A stretch of DNA of 64,000 bases from contig JABABU010000044.1 in NCBI GenBank assembly GCA_014238065.1, positions 1 to 64,000 on the forward strand. Reading direction: 5' to 3'. The stretch comes from Actinomycetota bacterium. GTDB lineage: Bacteria; Actinomycetota; Acidimicrobiia; Acidimicrobiales; Poriferisodalaceae. Of the stretch, positions 16,281-25,351 are shown piece by piece (the stretch's first letter is position 1; each line of letters begins with the position of its first letter). Made by a program: the position numbers and the translations under genes. A model generated the notes under the pieces. The model was given only the letters and a program-made list of their open reading frames with translations, had not been told where the DNA came from and made no database searches.

Positions 16281-17446
16281 ATCCCGAGGTCACGCAGGTT
16301 GTAGTCCTTGATCTCTGCCCGTGCTTTGTCGTTCCATGCGAACTCGGATTCCCTGCCGGCGAAGGCCGCATAGGTATAACCCTTCTCGTCAGGGAAACGC
16401 GTACGTCGTGCGTCGAGACCCCAGCCGATCACCTTCGAGCGTTCGAAGACGTGCTCCGGCGTGTATTCGGTGATCGGATTGTGAACTCCTCCGCTGGTGA
16501 CGCCGACGATGCTCGACCGCTTGTGGAATCCGAAGTTGATGGTCACACGCGGGTTCGGGCTGGTGTTCGCGAACGATCCGTGGATGGCTTGCCGATTCAC
16601 GATGGCCACATCGCCAGGGCCACAGATGAGAGGCACCGCGTCCGGCAGACGGTCGGAACCGGCTTGGGCCACCATTGCCTTGATGTCGGCCCTTCCCCCT
16701 ATGTGTGAACCCGGAACGACCCACAACCCATTGGCGGCATCGCATCCATAGAGTTGGGCCATCCAGTTGAATCCGTGCGTGAACGCGTCGAGATCATCGC
16801 TGTCCCAGTGGGTCCACGGATCCTGATGCCAGGCTACCGACCCTCCGAGACCCGGCGCCTTGATCCACACCACTTCGTTGAACGGGGTGAAGTCCGTCCC
16901 ATTGATGGCCTCCGTGACCCGCATCAGGTCGGGATGGACGTACACCCTCAAGAACGCGTCGCCGAACTGCAGCGAGCCTGAAATCACCTGGATGACATGG
17001 TCAGGTGCGCCAACCGGTGGGGTGGGTTCGATCATCTTCGCCTGGTGGCGACCGTTGTTGGCGGCAGTTCCCCCGAGCGGATCCGACAACGGCCGAACCC
17101 AACCGATGTGTTTCGACAGGTGCCCGACGCCGAGGGCCGGCCTGCCGAACCTGTCTACGGCACTGTCTTTGTGGACCGGGCACCGATCGAGCATCGAGGC
17201 AACGTCGGCTTCGATGTCGAGCAACTCCTCTTCACCGATCACGCTGGTGAAGACGTAGAAACCATGCTTCTCGTAGTCGGCGAGGATGTCAGGGTGCACG
17301 GATCCATCGGCGGTGTAGCGAATCGGACCACGGTTCGGCATCGCCAACGCACGCTCAGTACCGGCGGCCCGGTACGCGACCATCGCGGCCTCGTCGTCTC
17401 CGTAGTCGCCGATCGGCGCTTCAGGAAGCGGAAGGTTCACCGTCAT
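16277..17446 (-). CDS. Phytanoyl-CoA dioxygenase (PhyH) family protein
   Basis: A 389-residue Fe(II)/2-oxoglutarate dioxygenase of the PhyH/ectoine-hydroxylase type. H207 and D209 in WHQDPWTHW and H289 in NRQAIHGS bind iron; R300 in SPNPR likely binds 2-oxoglutarate. The WVVPGSH segment (242-248) is a family hallmark. It is longer than ectoine hydroxylase, with an N-terminal helical extension. MTVNLPLPEAP is preferred over an upstream in-frame start because family-like sequence begins there. Its stop overlaps the stop of the LinD-like gene by 4 nt, so the two are convergent. Confidence 0.9.
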   Translation of the reverse strand: MTVNLPLPEAPIGDYGDDEAAMVAYRAAGTERALAMPNRGPIRYTADGSVHPDILADYEKHGFYVFTSVIGEEELLDIEADVASMLDRCPVHKDSAVDRFGRPALGVGHLSKHIGWVRPLSDPLGGTAANNGRHQAKMIEPTPPVGAPDHVIQVISGSLQFGDAFLRVYVHPDLMRVTEAINGTDFTPFNEVVWIKAPGLGGSVAWHQDPWTHWDSDDLDAFTHGFNWMAQLYGCDAANGLWVVPGSHIGGRADIKAMVAQAGSDRLPDAVPLICGPGDVAIVNRQAIHGSFANTSPNPRVTINFGFHKRSSIVGVTSGGVHNPITEYTPEHVFERSKVIGWGLDARRTRFPDEKGYTYAAFAGRESEFAWNDKARAEIKDYNLRDLGI

Positions 17447-17509
17447 CGCTACCCCAGACCCCCTGTCCGACGTCGATGACCGAACTCTACCGACGCCACC
17501 CGGCATCGT

Positions 17510-17515
17510 TAAAGT
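17510..17515 (+). promoter_or_regulatory. -10 hexamer for leaderless lactonase transcript
   Basis: TAAAGT exactly 6 nt before the ATG at 17522, with no Shine-Dalgarno. Confidence 0.55.
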
Positions 17516-17521
17516 ACGCTC

Positions 17522-18391
17522 ATGGAAACGCTGACCGAGGGGTACGGCCTGATCGAGGGTCCTGTCTGGGACGACGGACGAGGCCTGCTGTTCAGCGACG
17601 TCGTATATGGCGGGGTGTTCGCCGTCACTCGTTCGGGTGATGTGTCGAAGGTATTCGACCACCGCAAGGGAATCGGAGGGATGGCCCTCCACGTCGAAGG
17701 CGGGTGGATCGTGAGCGGACGCAACATCGCGTACAAGCCAGACGACGGCGGCCCATCCATCAGCCTTCTCGAGAAGGACGAGTCAGCCGGCCTCGTGGGA
17801 TTCAACGACATCACGACCGACGCCAAAGGACGCGTCTATGCCGGGGGTCTCGGCGGCGATCCTCTCGCCACCGATCAGGAACCGACATCGGGCGATCTCT
17901 TTCTCATCGACGTCGATGGCTCCTCCCGGGTCGTCGGTCACGACATCCGACTCACCAACGGCCTTGGGTTCAGTCCCGACGGAAGAACGCTGTATCACTC
18001 CGACTCGATCCGGCGAACGGTGATGCGTTACGCGGTCCACGACAACGGATCGCTCGGCAACAAAACGCCATTCGTCAGCACCGACGGCGGAGCGCCGGAC
18101 GGATTGGTGGTGTCCGAGGATGGAGCGGTGTGGGTCGCTCTCGCGTCCGATGGTCACGGGGTGGCGGTCTACGAGTCCGACGGCACGTTTCGGGAGCTGA
18201 TCGAGATTCCCGTGCCCATGTGCACGAGCGTGTGTTTCGGCGGTGACGACCTGCGCGACTTGTACATCGTCAGCGGGTCAGACGGCACCAACTCAGAACG
18301 GGGCGGAGGCGTCTACGTCACGAGGTCTGAGGTTCCCGGCGTCGGCGTCACGCGAGCGCGTGTGAGGATTCCCTTGGTCGCCGACAAGTGA
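17522..18391 (+). CDS. SMP-30/gluconolactonase/LRE-family hydrolase
   Basis: A 289-residue six-bladed propeller lactonase. The divalent metal ligands fit E12 (EGPVW), N146 (TNGLGFSPDG) and D193 (APDGL), and the DS pair at 161-162 is the usual catalytic acid region. Family members hydrolyse sugar lactones or other small lactones. No signal peptide is seen, so it is cytoplasmic. It stands alone, 76 bp before the ABC importer operon, and starts with a leaderless-type promoter. Confidence 0.9.
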   Translation: METLTEGYGLIEGPVWDDGRGLLFSDVVYGGVFAVTRSGDVSKVFDHRKGIGGMALHVEGGWIVSGRNIAYKPDDGGPSISLLEKDESAGLVGFNDITTDAKGRVYAGGLGGDPLATDQEPTSGDLFLIDVDGSSRVVGHDIRLTNGLGFSPDGRTLYHSDSIRRTVMRYAVHDNGSLGNKTPFVSTDGGAPDGLVVSEDGAVWVALASDGHGVAVYESDGTFRELIEIPVPMCTSVCFGGDDLRDLYIVSGSDGTNSERGGGVYVTRSEVPGVGVTRARVRIPLVADK

Positions 18392-18422
18392 GCTGCCCTC
18401 TGTTCAAGCGACAAAGGGCCGC

Positions 18423-18428
18423 TATAGT
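18423..18428 (+). promoter_or_regulatory. Possible -10 box of the ABC importer operon
   Basis: TATAGT lies 40 bp before the TTG start of the first ATPase gene. A -35 match is weak. Downstream an 11-codon reading frame (18436-18471) ends in a TGA that overlaps the TTG start, which could couple translation. Confidence 0.35.
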
Positions 18429-18467
18429 CCCCGCCATGCTGGGCATCTCATTCAGGCCGGTCGCACC

Positions 18468-19466
18468 TTGAGCGCGACTGAGCCAGTACTCGAAGTCACT
18501 GACCTGACCACGCGTTTCACGACACCGGACGGCGTGGTTCACGCAGTCAACGGCGTCAGTTTCGACCTCAATGCAGGGGAATTCCTCGGTGTCGTCGGCG
18601 AGAGCGGATCGGGCAAGAGTGTCACCATGATGTCACTCCTGCGGCTGATTCCGATGCCGCCGGGCGAGATCGTCGCAGGATCCGCGATGTTCGGAGGGCA
18701 AGACCTCCTTGACATTCCCGGAGACAAACTCCGCAGAGTACGCGGAGGCGAGATCGGGTTCATCTTCCAGGACCCGATGACCTCACTGAACCCTGTGCTG
18801 ACCGTGGGCCGCCAGATCTCCGAATCGCTGATGCTGCACACCGGCATCGCAAAGAAAGAGGCGAGCGCCACGTCGGCGGAGTTGCTGACAATGGTTGGCA
18901 TCCCTGATGCCATGGATCGTCTCAACAGCTACCCGCACGAGATGTCCGGTGGTATGCGGCAGCGCGTGATGATTGCCATCGCCCTGGCATGTTCTCCCAA
19001 GGTGATCATTGCCGACGAACCAACCACAGCCCTCGATGTGACCGTTCAGGCTCAGATCATCGAGATCGTCCGCGGACTCCGCGAGCAACTGGGCACAGCC
19101 GTCATCTGGATCACCCACGACCTGGGTGTTGTTGCCGGTCTCGCCGACAGGGTGCTGGTGATGTACGGCGGCAGAATCGTCGAAGAAGCACGCGTGCACG
19201 ATCTGTACAACACGCCAGAACACCCCTACACGCAAGGTCTTCTGCAGTCGATCCCACGACTCGATCAGAAAGGCAGCCAACTGCTGAGCATCAAGGGACA
19301 ACCACCGAGCCTGTACCAGGAACCGTCGTACTGCTCGTTCGCGCCACGCTGTCCTCACGTCTTCGAGCGGTGTGAGAACGAAATTCCCCACCTGACCGAA
19401 GTGGCCCCGGAACACCGGGTCGCTTGTTGGTGGGATACGGCGAAGGGGGAGCCTCGCGATGTCTGA
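18468..19466 (+). CDS. Dipeptide/oligopeptide ABC importer, ATP-binding protein (DppD/OppD type)
   Basis: A 332-residue ABC ATPase: Walker A GESGSGKS at 44-51, Q-loop [10 protein letters not shown], signature MSGGMRQRV, Walker B VIIADEPT, and the H-loop in WITHDLG. The C-terminal oligopeptide-specific region has [14 protein letters not shown], the cysteine-rich motif of Dpp/Opp ATPases that can hold an Fe-S cluster. It forms a heterodimer with the next gene to drive import through the permeases at 22618 and 23654. The start is TTG at 18468 because homology begins there. The stop overlaps the start of the second ATPase by 8 nt. Confidence 0.95.
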   Translation: MSATEPVLEVTDLTTRFTTPDGVVHAVNGVSFDLNAGEFLGVVGESGSGKSVTMMSLLRLIPMPPGEIVAGSAMFGGQDLLDIPGDKLRRVRGGEIGFIFQDPMTSLNPVLTVGRQISESLMLHTGIAKKEASATSAELLTMVGIPDAMDRLNSYPHEMSGGMRQRVMIAIALACSPKVIIADEPTTALDVTVQAQIIEIVRGLREQLGTAVIWITHDLGVVAGLADRVLVMYGGRIVEEARVHDLYNTPEHPYTQGLLQSIPRLDQKGSQLLSIKGQPPSLYQEPSYCSFAPRCPHVFERCENEIPHLTEVAPEHRVACWWDTAKGEPRDV

Positions 19467-20535
19467 ACCCCGATCTGATCAACCCACGTCTGACGAGCCG
19501 ATGGCAGAGGTCTCGACGGCTGCCGACTCCACGGTCACGGCACCCACCGACAAACCGCTCGTCTCGGTTCGTGATCTGAAAAAACACTTTCCGATCATGC
19601 AAGGCGTGTTCCGACGCCAGGTCGGAGCGGTCAAAGCCGTCGACGGCATCAGCTTCGACATCTATCGTGGCGAGACGCTCGGGCTCGTCGGCGAGTCGGG
19701 ATCCGGCAAGTCGACGGCCGGCAGGGCCGTTCTACGGCTCGAGTCTCTCACCGCAGGAACAATTTTCTTCGACGACGAGGAACTCTCGGCCATGACGCCG
19801 ATGAACGTGCGTCCGCTCAGACCGCGTATGCAGATGGTGTTCCAGAACCCACACGCATCGCTCAATCCGCGCATGACGGTGTCGTCGATCATCGGTGAAC
19901 CACTGGTCGAGCACAAAGCCTTCCCCCGCGGGCAAGCACGGATCGATCGAATCGACGAGCTCCTCAAGCTCGTCGGTCTCGACCCCACCCACGCCAACCG
20001 CTACCCGCACGAGTTCTCCGGCGGTCAGCGTCAGCGCATCGGCATTGCACGGGCCATCGCGCTCAACCCCGACTTCATCGTGTGCGACGAACCCATCGCA
20101 GCACTCGACGTGTCGATACAGGCCCAGGTGGTCAATCTCCTCGAGAAGTTGCAGCAGACGCTCAAGCTCAGCTACTTGTTCATCTCACACGACATGAGCA
20201 TGGTCCGACACATCGCAGACCGAGTTGCGGTGATGTACTTGGGCCGGCTTGTCGAGCTCGCAGAGGTCGACGATCTCTACGACAGCCCAAAGCACCCGTA
20301 CACGAGAGCACTCCACTCAGCAGTACCCGTGCCAGACCCAGAGGTGGAGGAGGCTCGGACACGCGTGATTCTCGAAGGCGACATCCCGAGCCCTGCGAAT
20401 CCGCCAAGCGGTTGCCCCTTCCACACACGTTGTCCTGTAGCAGAGCCTCAGTGCGCTCACGACGAGCCTGAATGGCGCGAAATCGAGTCGGGACACTGGG
20501 TGGCCTGCCACTTTGCTGACAGACCAGGTTGGTGA
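19459..20535 (+). CDS. Dipeptide/oligopeptide ABC importer, ATP-binding protein (DppF/OppF type)
   Basis: A 358-residue ABC ATPase with an unusual Ser/Thr/Asp-rich 32-residue N-terminal tail. Walker A GESGSGKS is at 78-85, followed by FQNPHASLNPRM, signature FSGGQRQRIGIARA, Walker B FIVCDEPIAALD and FISHDMSMV. The cysteine motif CPFHTRCPVAEPQC closes the protein, as in DppF. It pairs with the preceding ATPase. The gene order ATPase-ATPase-SBP-permease-permease is complete, so this is a functional importer; the substrate (peptide, nickel chelate, glycoside or opine) is not clear. Confidence 0.95.
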   Translation: MSEPRSDQPTSDEPMAEVSTAADSTVTAPTDKPLVSVRDLKKHFPIMQGVFRRQVGAVKAVDGISFDIYRGETLGLVGESGSGKSTAGRAVLRLESLTAGTIFFDDEELSAMTPMNVRPLRPRMQMVFQNPHASLNPRMTVSSIIGEPLVEHKAFPRGQARIDRIDELLKLVGLDPTHANRYPHEFSGGQRQRIGIARAIALNPDFIVCDEPIAALDVSIQAQVVNLLEKLQQTLKLSYLFISHDMSMVRHIADRVAVMYLGRLVELAEVDDLYDSPKHPYTRALHSAVPVPDPEVEEARTRVILEGDIPSPANPPSGCPFHTRCPVAEPQCAHDEPEWREIESGHWVACHFADRPGW

Positions 20536-20612
20536 CGGCTCGATGACATTTCGCCGACAGCAACCCAGCTGCTGGCACGTTGACCTTCAACACCTTATGA
20601 TGACGCCAAACC

Positions 20613-20627
20613 CCGGTTCTCAACCGG
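20613..20627 (+). promoter_or_regulatory. Stem-loop before the SBP Shine-Dalgarno
   Basis: CCGGTT-CTC-AACCGG is a 6-bp stem with a 3-nt loop ending 3 nt before the AGGAGGG ribosome site of the binding-protein gene. It could protect or control the abundant SBP message. Confidence 0.4.
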
Positions 20628-20645
20628 CATAGGAGGGAATAAAGA

Positions 20646-22487
20646 ATGAAACTCATGAGAGTTCTCGCGCTGCTAGCAGCGCTGGCCCTCATCGCAGCAG
20701 CTTGTGGCGACAGCTCGGGCAGCGACGATGATGCGACCGGCACCACTGCGGCGCCGGCAACCACGGCAGCAGCGGATACAACAGCTGCTCCGGCGACAAC
20801 GAATACGCCGAACACAACCAGTGCTGAAACAGTTCCGGAAGGATCGATGGCCGGACAGGGCGGCGACCTTCTGCTGCTCCAATGGCAGGCGCCTTCGATC
20901 GCGAACAGCCTGCTCTCTGGCGGAACGAAGGATCTCCTCGCGGGGTCACTCGTGCTCGAACCACTCGCAGAAGTTCTCGGCACCGGAGTCATCGTTCCTG
21001 CGTTGGCTGCCGAAATACCGACGGTCGGCAATGGCGGCATTTCGGAGGACCTCACGTCCATCACCTGGACCCTCAAGGAGGGCGTTGTCTGGTCCGACGG
21101 TTCGCCGTTCACCTCTGAAGACGTCGTCTTCACGTGGGCTTTCTGCGCCGACGAACTCACCGGCTGCTCGGGCGATCCTGGCAACGTGACCCTCGTCGAA
21201 GCTCTCGACCCGCTGACCGTGAAGGTCTCGTTCGACGCACCGACGCCGTACCCGTTCAGCTTCTTCGTGAGCTTCACGAGCCCGATCATCCAGAAGGCTC
21301 AGTTCGAAGCCTGCAAGGGTGAGGCGGCGAAGTCCTGCACCGACGAGAACTTCGCTCCGATCGGAACCGGCCCCTACATGGTGACTGAGCTCCGTCCTGA
21401 GGACACCGTTGTCTACGAGTACAACCCGAACTACCGCGGTGTCCCGGAGGGCAAGCCGTTCTTCGGCACCGTCACCATCAAGGGTGGCGGCGACGCAGAA
21501 GCAGCTGCTCGTTCGGTGCTCGAGATCGGTGAGGCAGACTTCGCGTGGAACCTTCAGGTTGCACCGGAGATCCTTGGCCCGATGGAAGCTGCCGGAAACG
21601 GTCGCGTGGCTGTTGCGTTCGCGACTTCGGTCGAGCACATCAACCTGAACCAGACCAACCCTGACGGCGATCCGCCTTCGGATTACGCCGGTGGCTCCAA
21701 CCCGAACCCGTTCTTCTTCGAGAACGCTCAGCTCGCTCGTGCGCTTTCGCTCGCGATCAACCGTGCAGAGCTCGTGGCAGTCGGGTACGGCGCCAATGGT
21801 GCACCCACGTGCAACATCTGGGTTGTCGGAGCTGGAGATTCGCCGAACACCGACTGCGAGCAGGACGTCGACGAAGCCAACCGCATCCTCGATGAGGATC
21901 TTGGCTACATGGACACCGATGGTGACGGCGTCCGTGAGCTTCCAGACGGGACCCCACTCGAGTGGGATTACGTCACATCGACCAACGCTGTGCGTCAGTC
22001 GAACCAGGACCTCATCAAGGTCTACTGGGAAGCAATCGGCGTGAACGTGAACATGCGCAACGAGTCGGCGAGCCTCTTCTTCGACGGCACGAACGCTTCT
22101 GACGTATCGATCTGGAAGTTCTTCACCGACATCCAGATGTTCACGAACGGCGCAGCCACTCCTGACCCGCAGGCCTATCTTGAGGGTTGGAAGTGTGCCC
22201 AGATTCCAGAGTCCACAAACAGCTTCGGCGGCGGCAACATCGTCCGTATGTGCAGTGCCGAGTACGACGCTCTTTGGGATGAACTGGCCTCGACGGCGCT
22301 CGACGATCCGGCCCGTGTCGGCCTGACCCACCAGCTCAACGACATCATCGTCACCGGAGGTTCAACGATTCCGTTGATCAACCGTGGCAGCGTGTCAGCA
22401 TTCAGCAACGACATCGAAGGTGTCGGTGACCTCAACGGCTGGGATGGCGAATACTGGAACATCGAAGAGTGGTTCCGCGCAGAGTGA
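20646..22487 (+). CDS. ABC importer substrate-binding lipoprotein (SBP family 5)
   Basis: A 613-residue secreted lipoprotein. Residues 1-19 are a signal peptide and C20 is the lipobox cysteine (LIAAAC). A low-complexity Thr/Ala/Asp tether spans about 24-65, then the family 5 (DppA/OppA-type) domain with DLTSITWTLKEGVVWSDG and the APIGTGPYMVTE region. It captures the solute outside the membrane and delivers it to the permease pair. A strong AGGAGGG Shine-Dalgarno precedes the ATG. Codon choice is more T-rich (GCT, CGT) than in the neighbours, as expected for a highly expressed protein. Confidence 0.95.
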   Translation: MKLMRVLALLAALALIAAACGDSSGSDDDATGTTAAPATTAAADTTAAPATTNTPNTTSAETVPEGSMAGQGGDLLLLQWQAPSIANSLLSGGTKDLLAGSLVLEPLAEVLGTGVIVPALAAEIPTVGNGGISEDLTSITWTLKEGVVWSDGSPFTSEDVVFTWAFCADELTGCSGDPGNVTLVEALDPLTVKVSFDAPTPYPFSFFVSFTSPIIQKAQFEACKGEAAKSCTDENFAPIGTGPYMVTELRPEDTVVYEYNPNYRGVPEGKPFFGTVTIKGGGDAEAAARSVLEIGEADFAWNLQVAPEILGPMEAAGNGRVAVAFATSVEHINLNQTNPDGDPPSDYAGGSNPNPFFFENAQLARALSLAINRAELVAVGYGANGAPTCNIWVVGAGDSPNTDCEQDVDEANRILDEDLGYMDTDGDGVRELPDGTPLEWDYVTSTNAVRQSNQDLIKVYWEAIGVNVNMRNESASLFFDGTNASDVSIWKFFTDIQMFTNGAATPDPQAYLEGWKCAQIPESTNSFGGGNIVRMCSAEYDALWDELASTALDDPARVGLTHQLNDIIVTGGSTIPLINRGSVSAFSNDIEGVGDLNGWDGEYWNIEEWFRAE

Positions 22488-22520
22488 TCTGAGCGGAATA
22501 ATTCTCCACTCCGGATGACT

Positions 22521-22556
22521 CGGGGCGGGTCGGCAGACAACTGCCGGCCCGCCCCG
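22521..22556 (+). terminator. Strong GC hairpin between SBP and permease genes
   Basis: A 16-bp stem (CGGGGCGGGTCGGCAG with CTGCCGGCCCGCCCCG, one G-T pair) around the loop ACAA. No T-run follows, so it is a I-shaped terminator or 3' stabiliser. Sitting inside the operon, it would lower permease relative to SBP expression, a usual arrangement for importers. Confidence 0.75.
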
Positions 22557-22617
22557 GTCTCCTAGTACGCGGTCTCTGACCACCTTTGATTTGACGTCTT
22601 TCTTGTAGAGGCAGGGC

Positions 22618-23637
22618 ATGGTTCGATACGTCATCCGACGAGCGCTGTTCGCGATCCCCACGTTGCTGGCAATCAGCCTGGTGATTTTCACGATCTTGTA
22701 TTTTGCGCCCGGCGACCCCACCGGCGCCCTTCCACTCACGATCCCCGCCGAGGTACGTGAGGCAATTCGCGAAAGCCTCGGCCTCAACGATCCGTTCTTC
22801 ATTCAGTGGCTCAAGTGGAACGAGTTGATGTTCATCAACGAGCCACTCAACACGCTCGACTCTTCGTTCGGCATATGCATCGGCGATTGCGAGAATCGAG
22901 CACGAATCATCTCGTGGGCATCACGGGCTCCCGCGATGGACATCATCTGGCAACGCCTTCCTCAGACACTGTGGGTCCTCGGACTTGCCTTCGTCCTCGG
23001 CACGCTCATGGCTATTCCGATCGGTGTCTACTCGGCCTACAAGCAATACTCGGCCTTCGACAACGTCGGAACCGTCGTCACGATGCTCGGATACTCGGTG
23101 CCGACATTCTTCACGGGGCTACTCGCCATCGTGATTTTCAGCAGTTGGCTGGGCTGGTTCCCTTCGTTCTACACAACCACCCATGACGTGCAGATCACGA
23201 GTTGGAGCAGCATCTGGTTCCAGATCAAACAACTCACCATGCCGGTGGTCGTTCTCACGCTGTTCAACGCTGCCGCCCTCAGCCGCTTCACCCGTGCCGC
23301 CGCTCTCGACAATCTGAACGAGGAATATGTCCGCACTGCACGATCGAAGGGCGTGAACGAGGGCAGAGTCGTGTCGATTCACGTCATGCGAAACAGCATG
23401 ATCCCGGTCGTCACCCTCATCGCGCTCTCGATTCCTGGAATCTTCAGCGGCGCCATCATCACCGAGCAGATCTTCCGCATCAACGGCCTCGGCCAGCTGC
23501 TGGTGGTGTCGATCGGTCAGGGCGACCTTCCGATGACCCAGACCCTCACCTTCATGTTCGCGGTGCTGATCGTCGCGTTCAACCTGTTTGCCGACGTGAT
23601 GTACGGGTGGCTCGATCCACGCATCCGATATGACTGA
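22618..23637 (+). CDS. Peptide-type ABC importer permease (DppB-like)
   Basis: A 339-residue inner-membrane permease. It starts with the DppB hallmark MVRYVIRRALFAIPTLLAIS and has about six membrane segments. A longer outer loop of some 75 residues between the first two contains an extra CIGDC pair, possibly a disulfide. The ATPase-docking EAA loop is EEYVRTARSKGVNE. It forms the channel with the next permease. The stop overlaps an upstream in-frame alternative start of that gene by 8 nt. Confidence 0.95.
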   Translation: MVRYVIRRALFAIPTLLAISLVIFTILYFAPGDPTGALPLTIPAEVREAIRESLGLNDPFFIQWLKWNELMFINEPLNTLDSSFGICIGDCENRARIISWASRAPAMDIIWQRLPQTLWVLGLAFVLGTLMAIPIGVYSAYKQYSAFDNVGTVVTMLGYSVPTFFTGLLAIVIFSSWLGWFPSFYTTTHDVQITSWSSIWFQIKQLTMPVVVLTLFNAAALSRFTRAAALDNLNEEYVRTARSKGVNEGRVVSIHVMRNSMIPVVTLIALSIPGIFSGAIITEQIFRINGLGQLLVVSIGQGDLPMTQTLTFMFAVLIVAFNLFADVMYGWLDPRIRYD

Positions 23638-23653
23638 TGTGAGAGGTAAGTCC

Positions 23654-24595
23654 ATGGCAGTCATCGAAGATCCACAACACGAAGAGATCGACATCATCTC
23701 CGACACGATCGGAGCGCACAGAACCCTCCGTGGCGACGTGTGGCGTCAGTTTCGCCGTCACAAGGGCGCAATGGTCGGGCTCGTGCTGCTCACAATCATC
23801 GTGTTCGCGGCCTACATCGGCCCCTCGCTCTACCAGCTCGAACCATTCGACATCGACGTGCCTTCGGCGAACCAAGGCCCCTCGTGGGACCACCCCATGG
23901 GCACCGACAACCTTGGTCGCGACGTCATGGCCCGCGTACTCGAAGGCGGAAGGGTGTCGCTGTCGGTCGGATTTACCGCAATGCTTTTCGGTCTGATCAT
24001 TGGCACGGCCGTTGGCGTCCTGGCTGGTTTCTTCAAAGTGCTCGACGGACCGCTCATGCGTCTCACTGACCTGTTCCTCGCGCTTCCGATCCTGCCCCTG
24101 CTCCTGGTCGTCATCGTCCTGTTCAGAGAACCACTCACCGACAGATTCGGCCAGAACAACGGGATATTTCTGATCGTGGTGCTCGCCATCGGCCTGCTCA
24201 GTTGGATGTCGACGGCGCGCGTGGTCCGCGCCGATGTCCTTGCGGTAAAGGAGGAAGAGTTCGTTTTGGCGGCCCGGAGTATCGGCACGCGGCAGCGCAA
24301 GATCATCAACCGTCACATTCTTCCGAACGTGCTCAGTCCCGTCATCGTCGCTGGGTCGCTCGGCGTCGCCTCCGCCATTCTGACCGAGTCTGCGCTGTCG
24401 TTCCTCGGACTCGGTTTTCCTGCCGACTACCCGACGTGGGGACGCTTGCTGTTCGAGGCCAAGGACTACCTCACCATCGCTCCATCCCGTGTGATCTGGC
24501 CGGGCCTGATGATCTCGTTGACATTGATGAGTGTGAACTTCATCGGTGACGGCCTTCGTGATGCTCTCGACCCGAAGCTGCGCTCAAAGGGCTGA
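23654..24595 (+). CDS. Peptide-type ABC importer permease (DppC-like)
   Basis: A 313-residue permease of the DppC class. The N-terminal soluble tail is followed by membrane segment 1 (GAMVGLVLLTIIVFAAYIG), the HPMGTDNLGRDVMARVLEGG motif that marks this subfamily, and the EAA loop EEEFVLAARSIGTRQR. ATG at 23654 has a GAGAGG Shine-Dalgarno 8 nt upstream and is preferred over the ATG at 23630. It completes the importer with the DppB-like permease. Confidence 0.94.
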   Translation: MAVIEDPQHEEIDIISDTIGAHRTLRGDVWRQFRRHKGAMVGLVLLTIIVFAAYIGPSLYQLEPFDIDVPSANQGPSWDHPMGTDNLGRDVMARVLEGGRVSLSVGFTAMLFGLIIGTAVGVLAGFFKVLDGPLMRLTDLFLALPILPLLLVVIVLFREPLTDRFGQNNGIFLIVVLAIGLLSWMSTARVVRADVLAVKEEEFVLAARSIGTRQRKIINRHILPNVLSPVIVAGSLGVASAILTESALSFLGLGFPADYPTWGRLLFEAKDYLTIAPSRVIWPGLMISLTLMSVNFIGDGLRDALDPKLRSKG

Positions 24596-24643
24596 GTTCT
24601 CCTGATAGATCTCGAACGCCACGAAGACGTTTTCGTCCTCACA

Positions 24644-25333
24644 ATGGACGACGGAGAAAACCGTTGGAACACGACGTTCCTACGGGCGTATAGCGCAGCG
24701 CTCGACGAAGCCGAAGCAAGCGTTGGCCCGGCAGCGCTCGTCACCGCCTCAGCCAACGAGAAGTTCTTCTCGAACGGTCTCGACCTCGAGTGGGCGTCCA
24801 CCAGCGGCGAGCACCGTGGCGGGGACCGATCGGTGTTCGGAGTCGAATACATGGCCATGGTCGGACGTTTGATCACGTTTCCGATCCCAACCGTGTCAGC
24901 GATGAACGGCCATGCCTTCGGGGCGGGGCTGATGACTGCACTCGGTCACGACGTACGGATCATGCGTGAGGACCGCGGTTATCTGTGTGCCAACGAGATC
25001 GAGATCGGACTCACGATTCCTGCTCCTGAACTCGCGCTGTTCAGGCACAAGCTGTCCGCATCGGCGTTTCACGAGACGGTGATGTTGGCCAAGAGGTGGA
25101 CCGGTAAGACGGCGATGGCCGCCGGTTTCGTCGAGGCGGTTGCTGCCACCGACGCAGTGCTCGACACGGCTATCGCACGGGCGGCGCAGCTCGCTCCCCT
25201 CGGTGCGAACCGTGTCAACCTCGCATGGCAGAAAGAACAGGCCTACGGCACCGAAGCAGCCCTGAACCGGCCTGACGGAGCTGCCCACATGCTGAAACAC
25301 TCCCGCGACTACCCGAGCGACCCGCGGCACTGA
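24644..25333 (+). CDS. Enoyl-CoA hydratase/isomerase-family protein (start uncertain)
   Basis: A crotonase of at least 229 residues. The first oxyanion-hole region is KFFSNGLDLEW and the second is GHAFGAGLMTAL, a pattern near peroxisomal-type Delta3,Delta2-enoyl-CoA isomerases. The family N-terminus (LIDLERHEDVFVLTMDDG) begins 14 codons before the first ATG, but no ATG, GTG or TTG is available there; a CTG at 24602, 6 nt after the permease stop and in the same frame, is the candidate. The gene seems to be attached to the importer operon, suggesting it acts on a product of the imported solute. Confidence 0.85.
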   Translation: MDDGENRWNTTFLRAYSAALDEAEASVGPAALVTASANEKFFSNGLDLEWASTSGEHRGGDRSVFGVEYMAMVGRLITFPIPTVSAMNGHAFGAGLMTALGHDVRIMREDRGYLCANEIEIGLTIPAPELALFRHKLSASAFHETVMLAKRWTGKTAMAAGFVEAVAATDAVLDTAIARAAQLAPLGANRVNLAWQKEQAYGTEAALNRPDGAAHMLKHSRDYPSDPRH

Positions 25334-25351
25334 AGCTCAGCAGTGTCGAGG

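Noticed and set aside
24593..24646. Permease-crotonase fusion by selenocysteine readthrough at the TGA of 24593.
   Set aside because: The permease ends normally there (DALDPKLRSKG), and no hairpin of the required form follows; a simple operon start problem is more likely.
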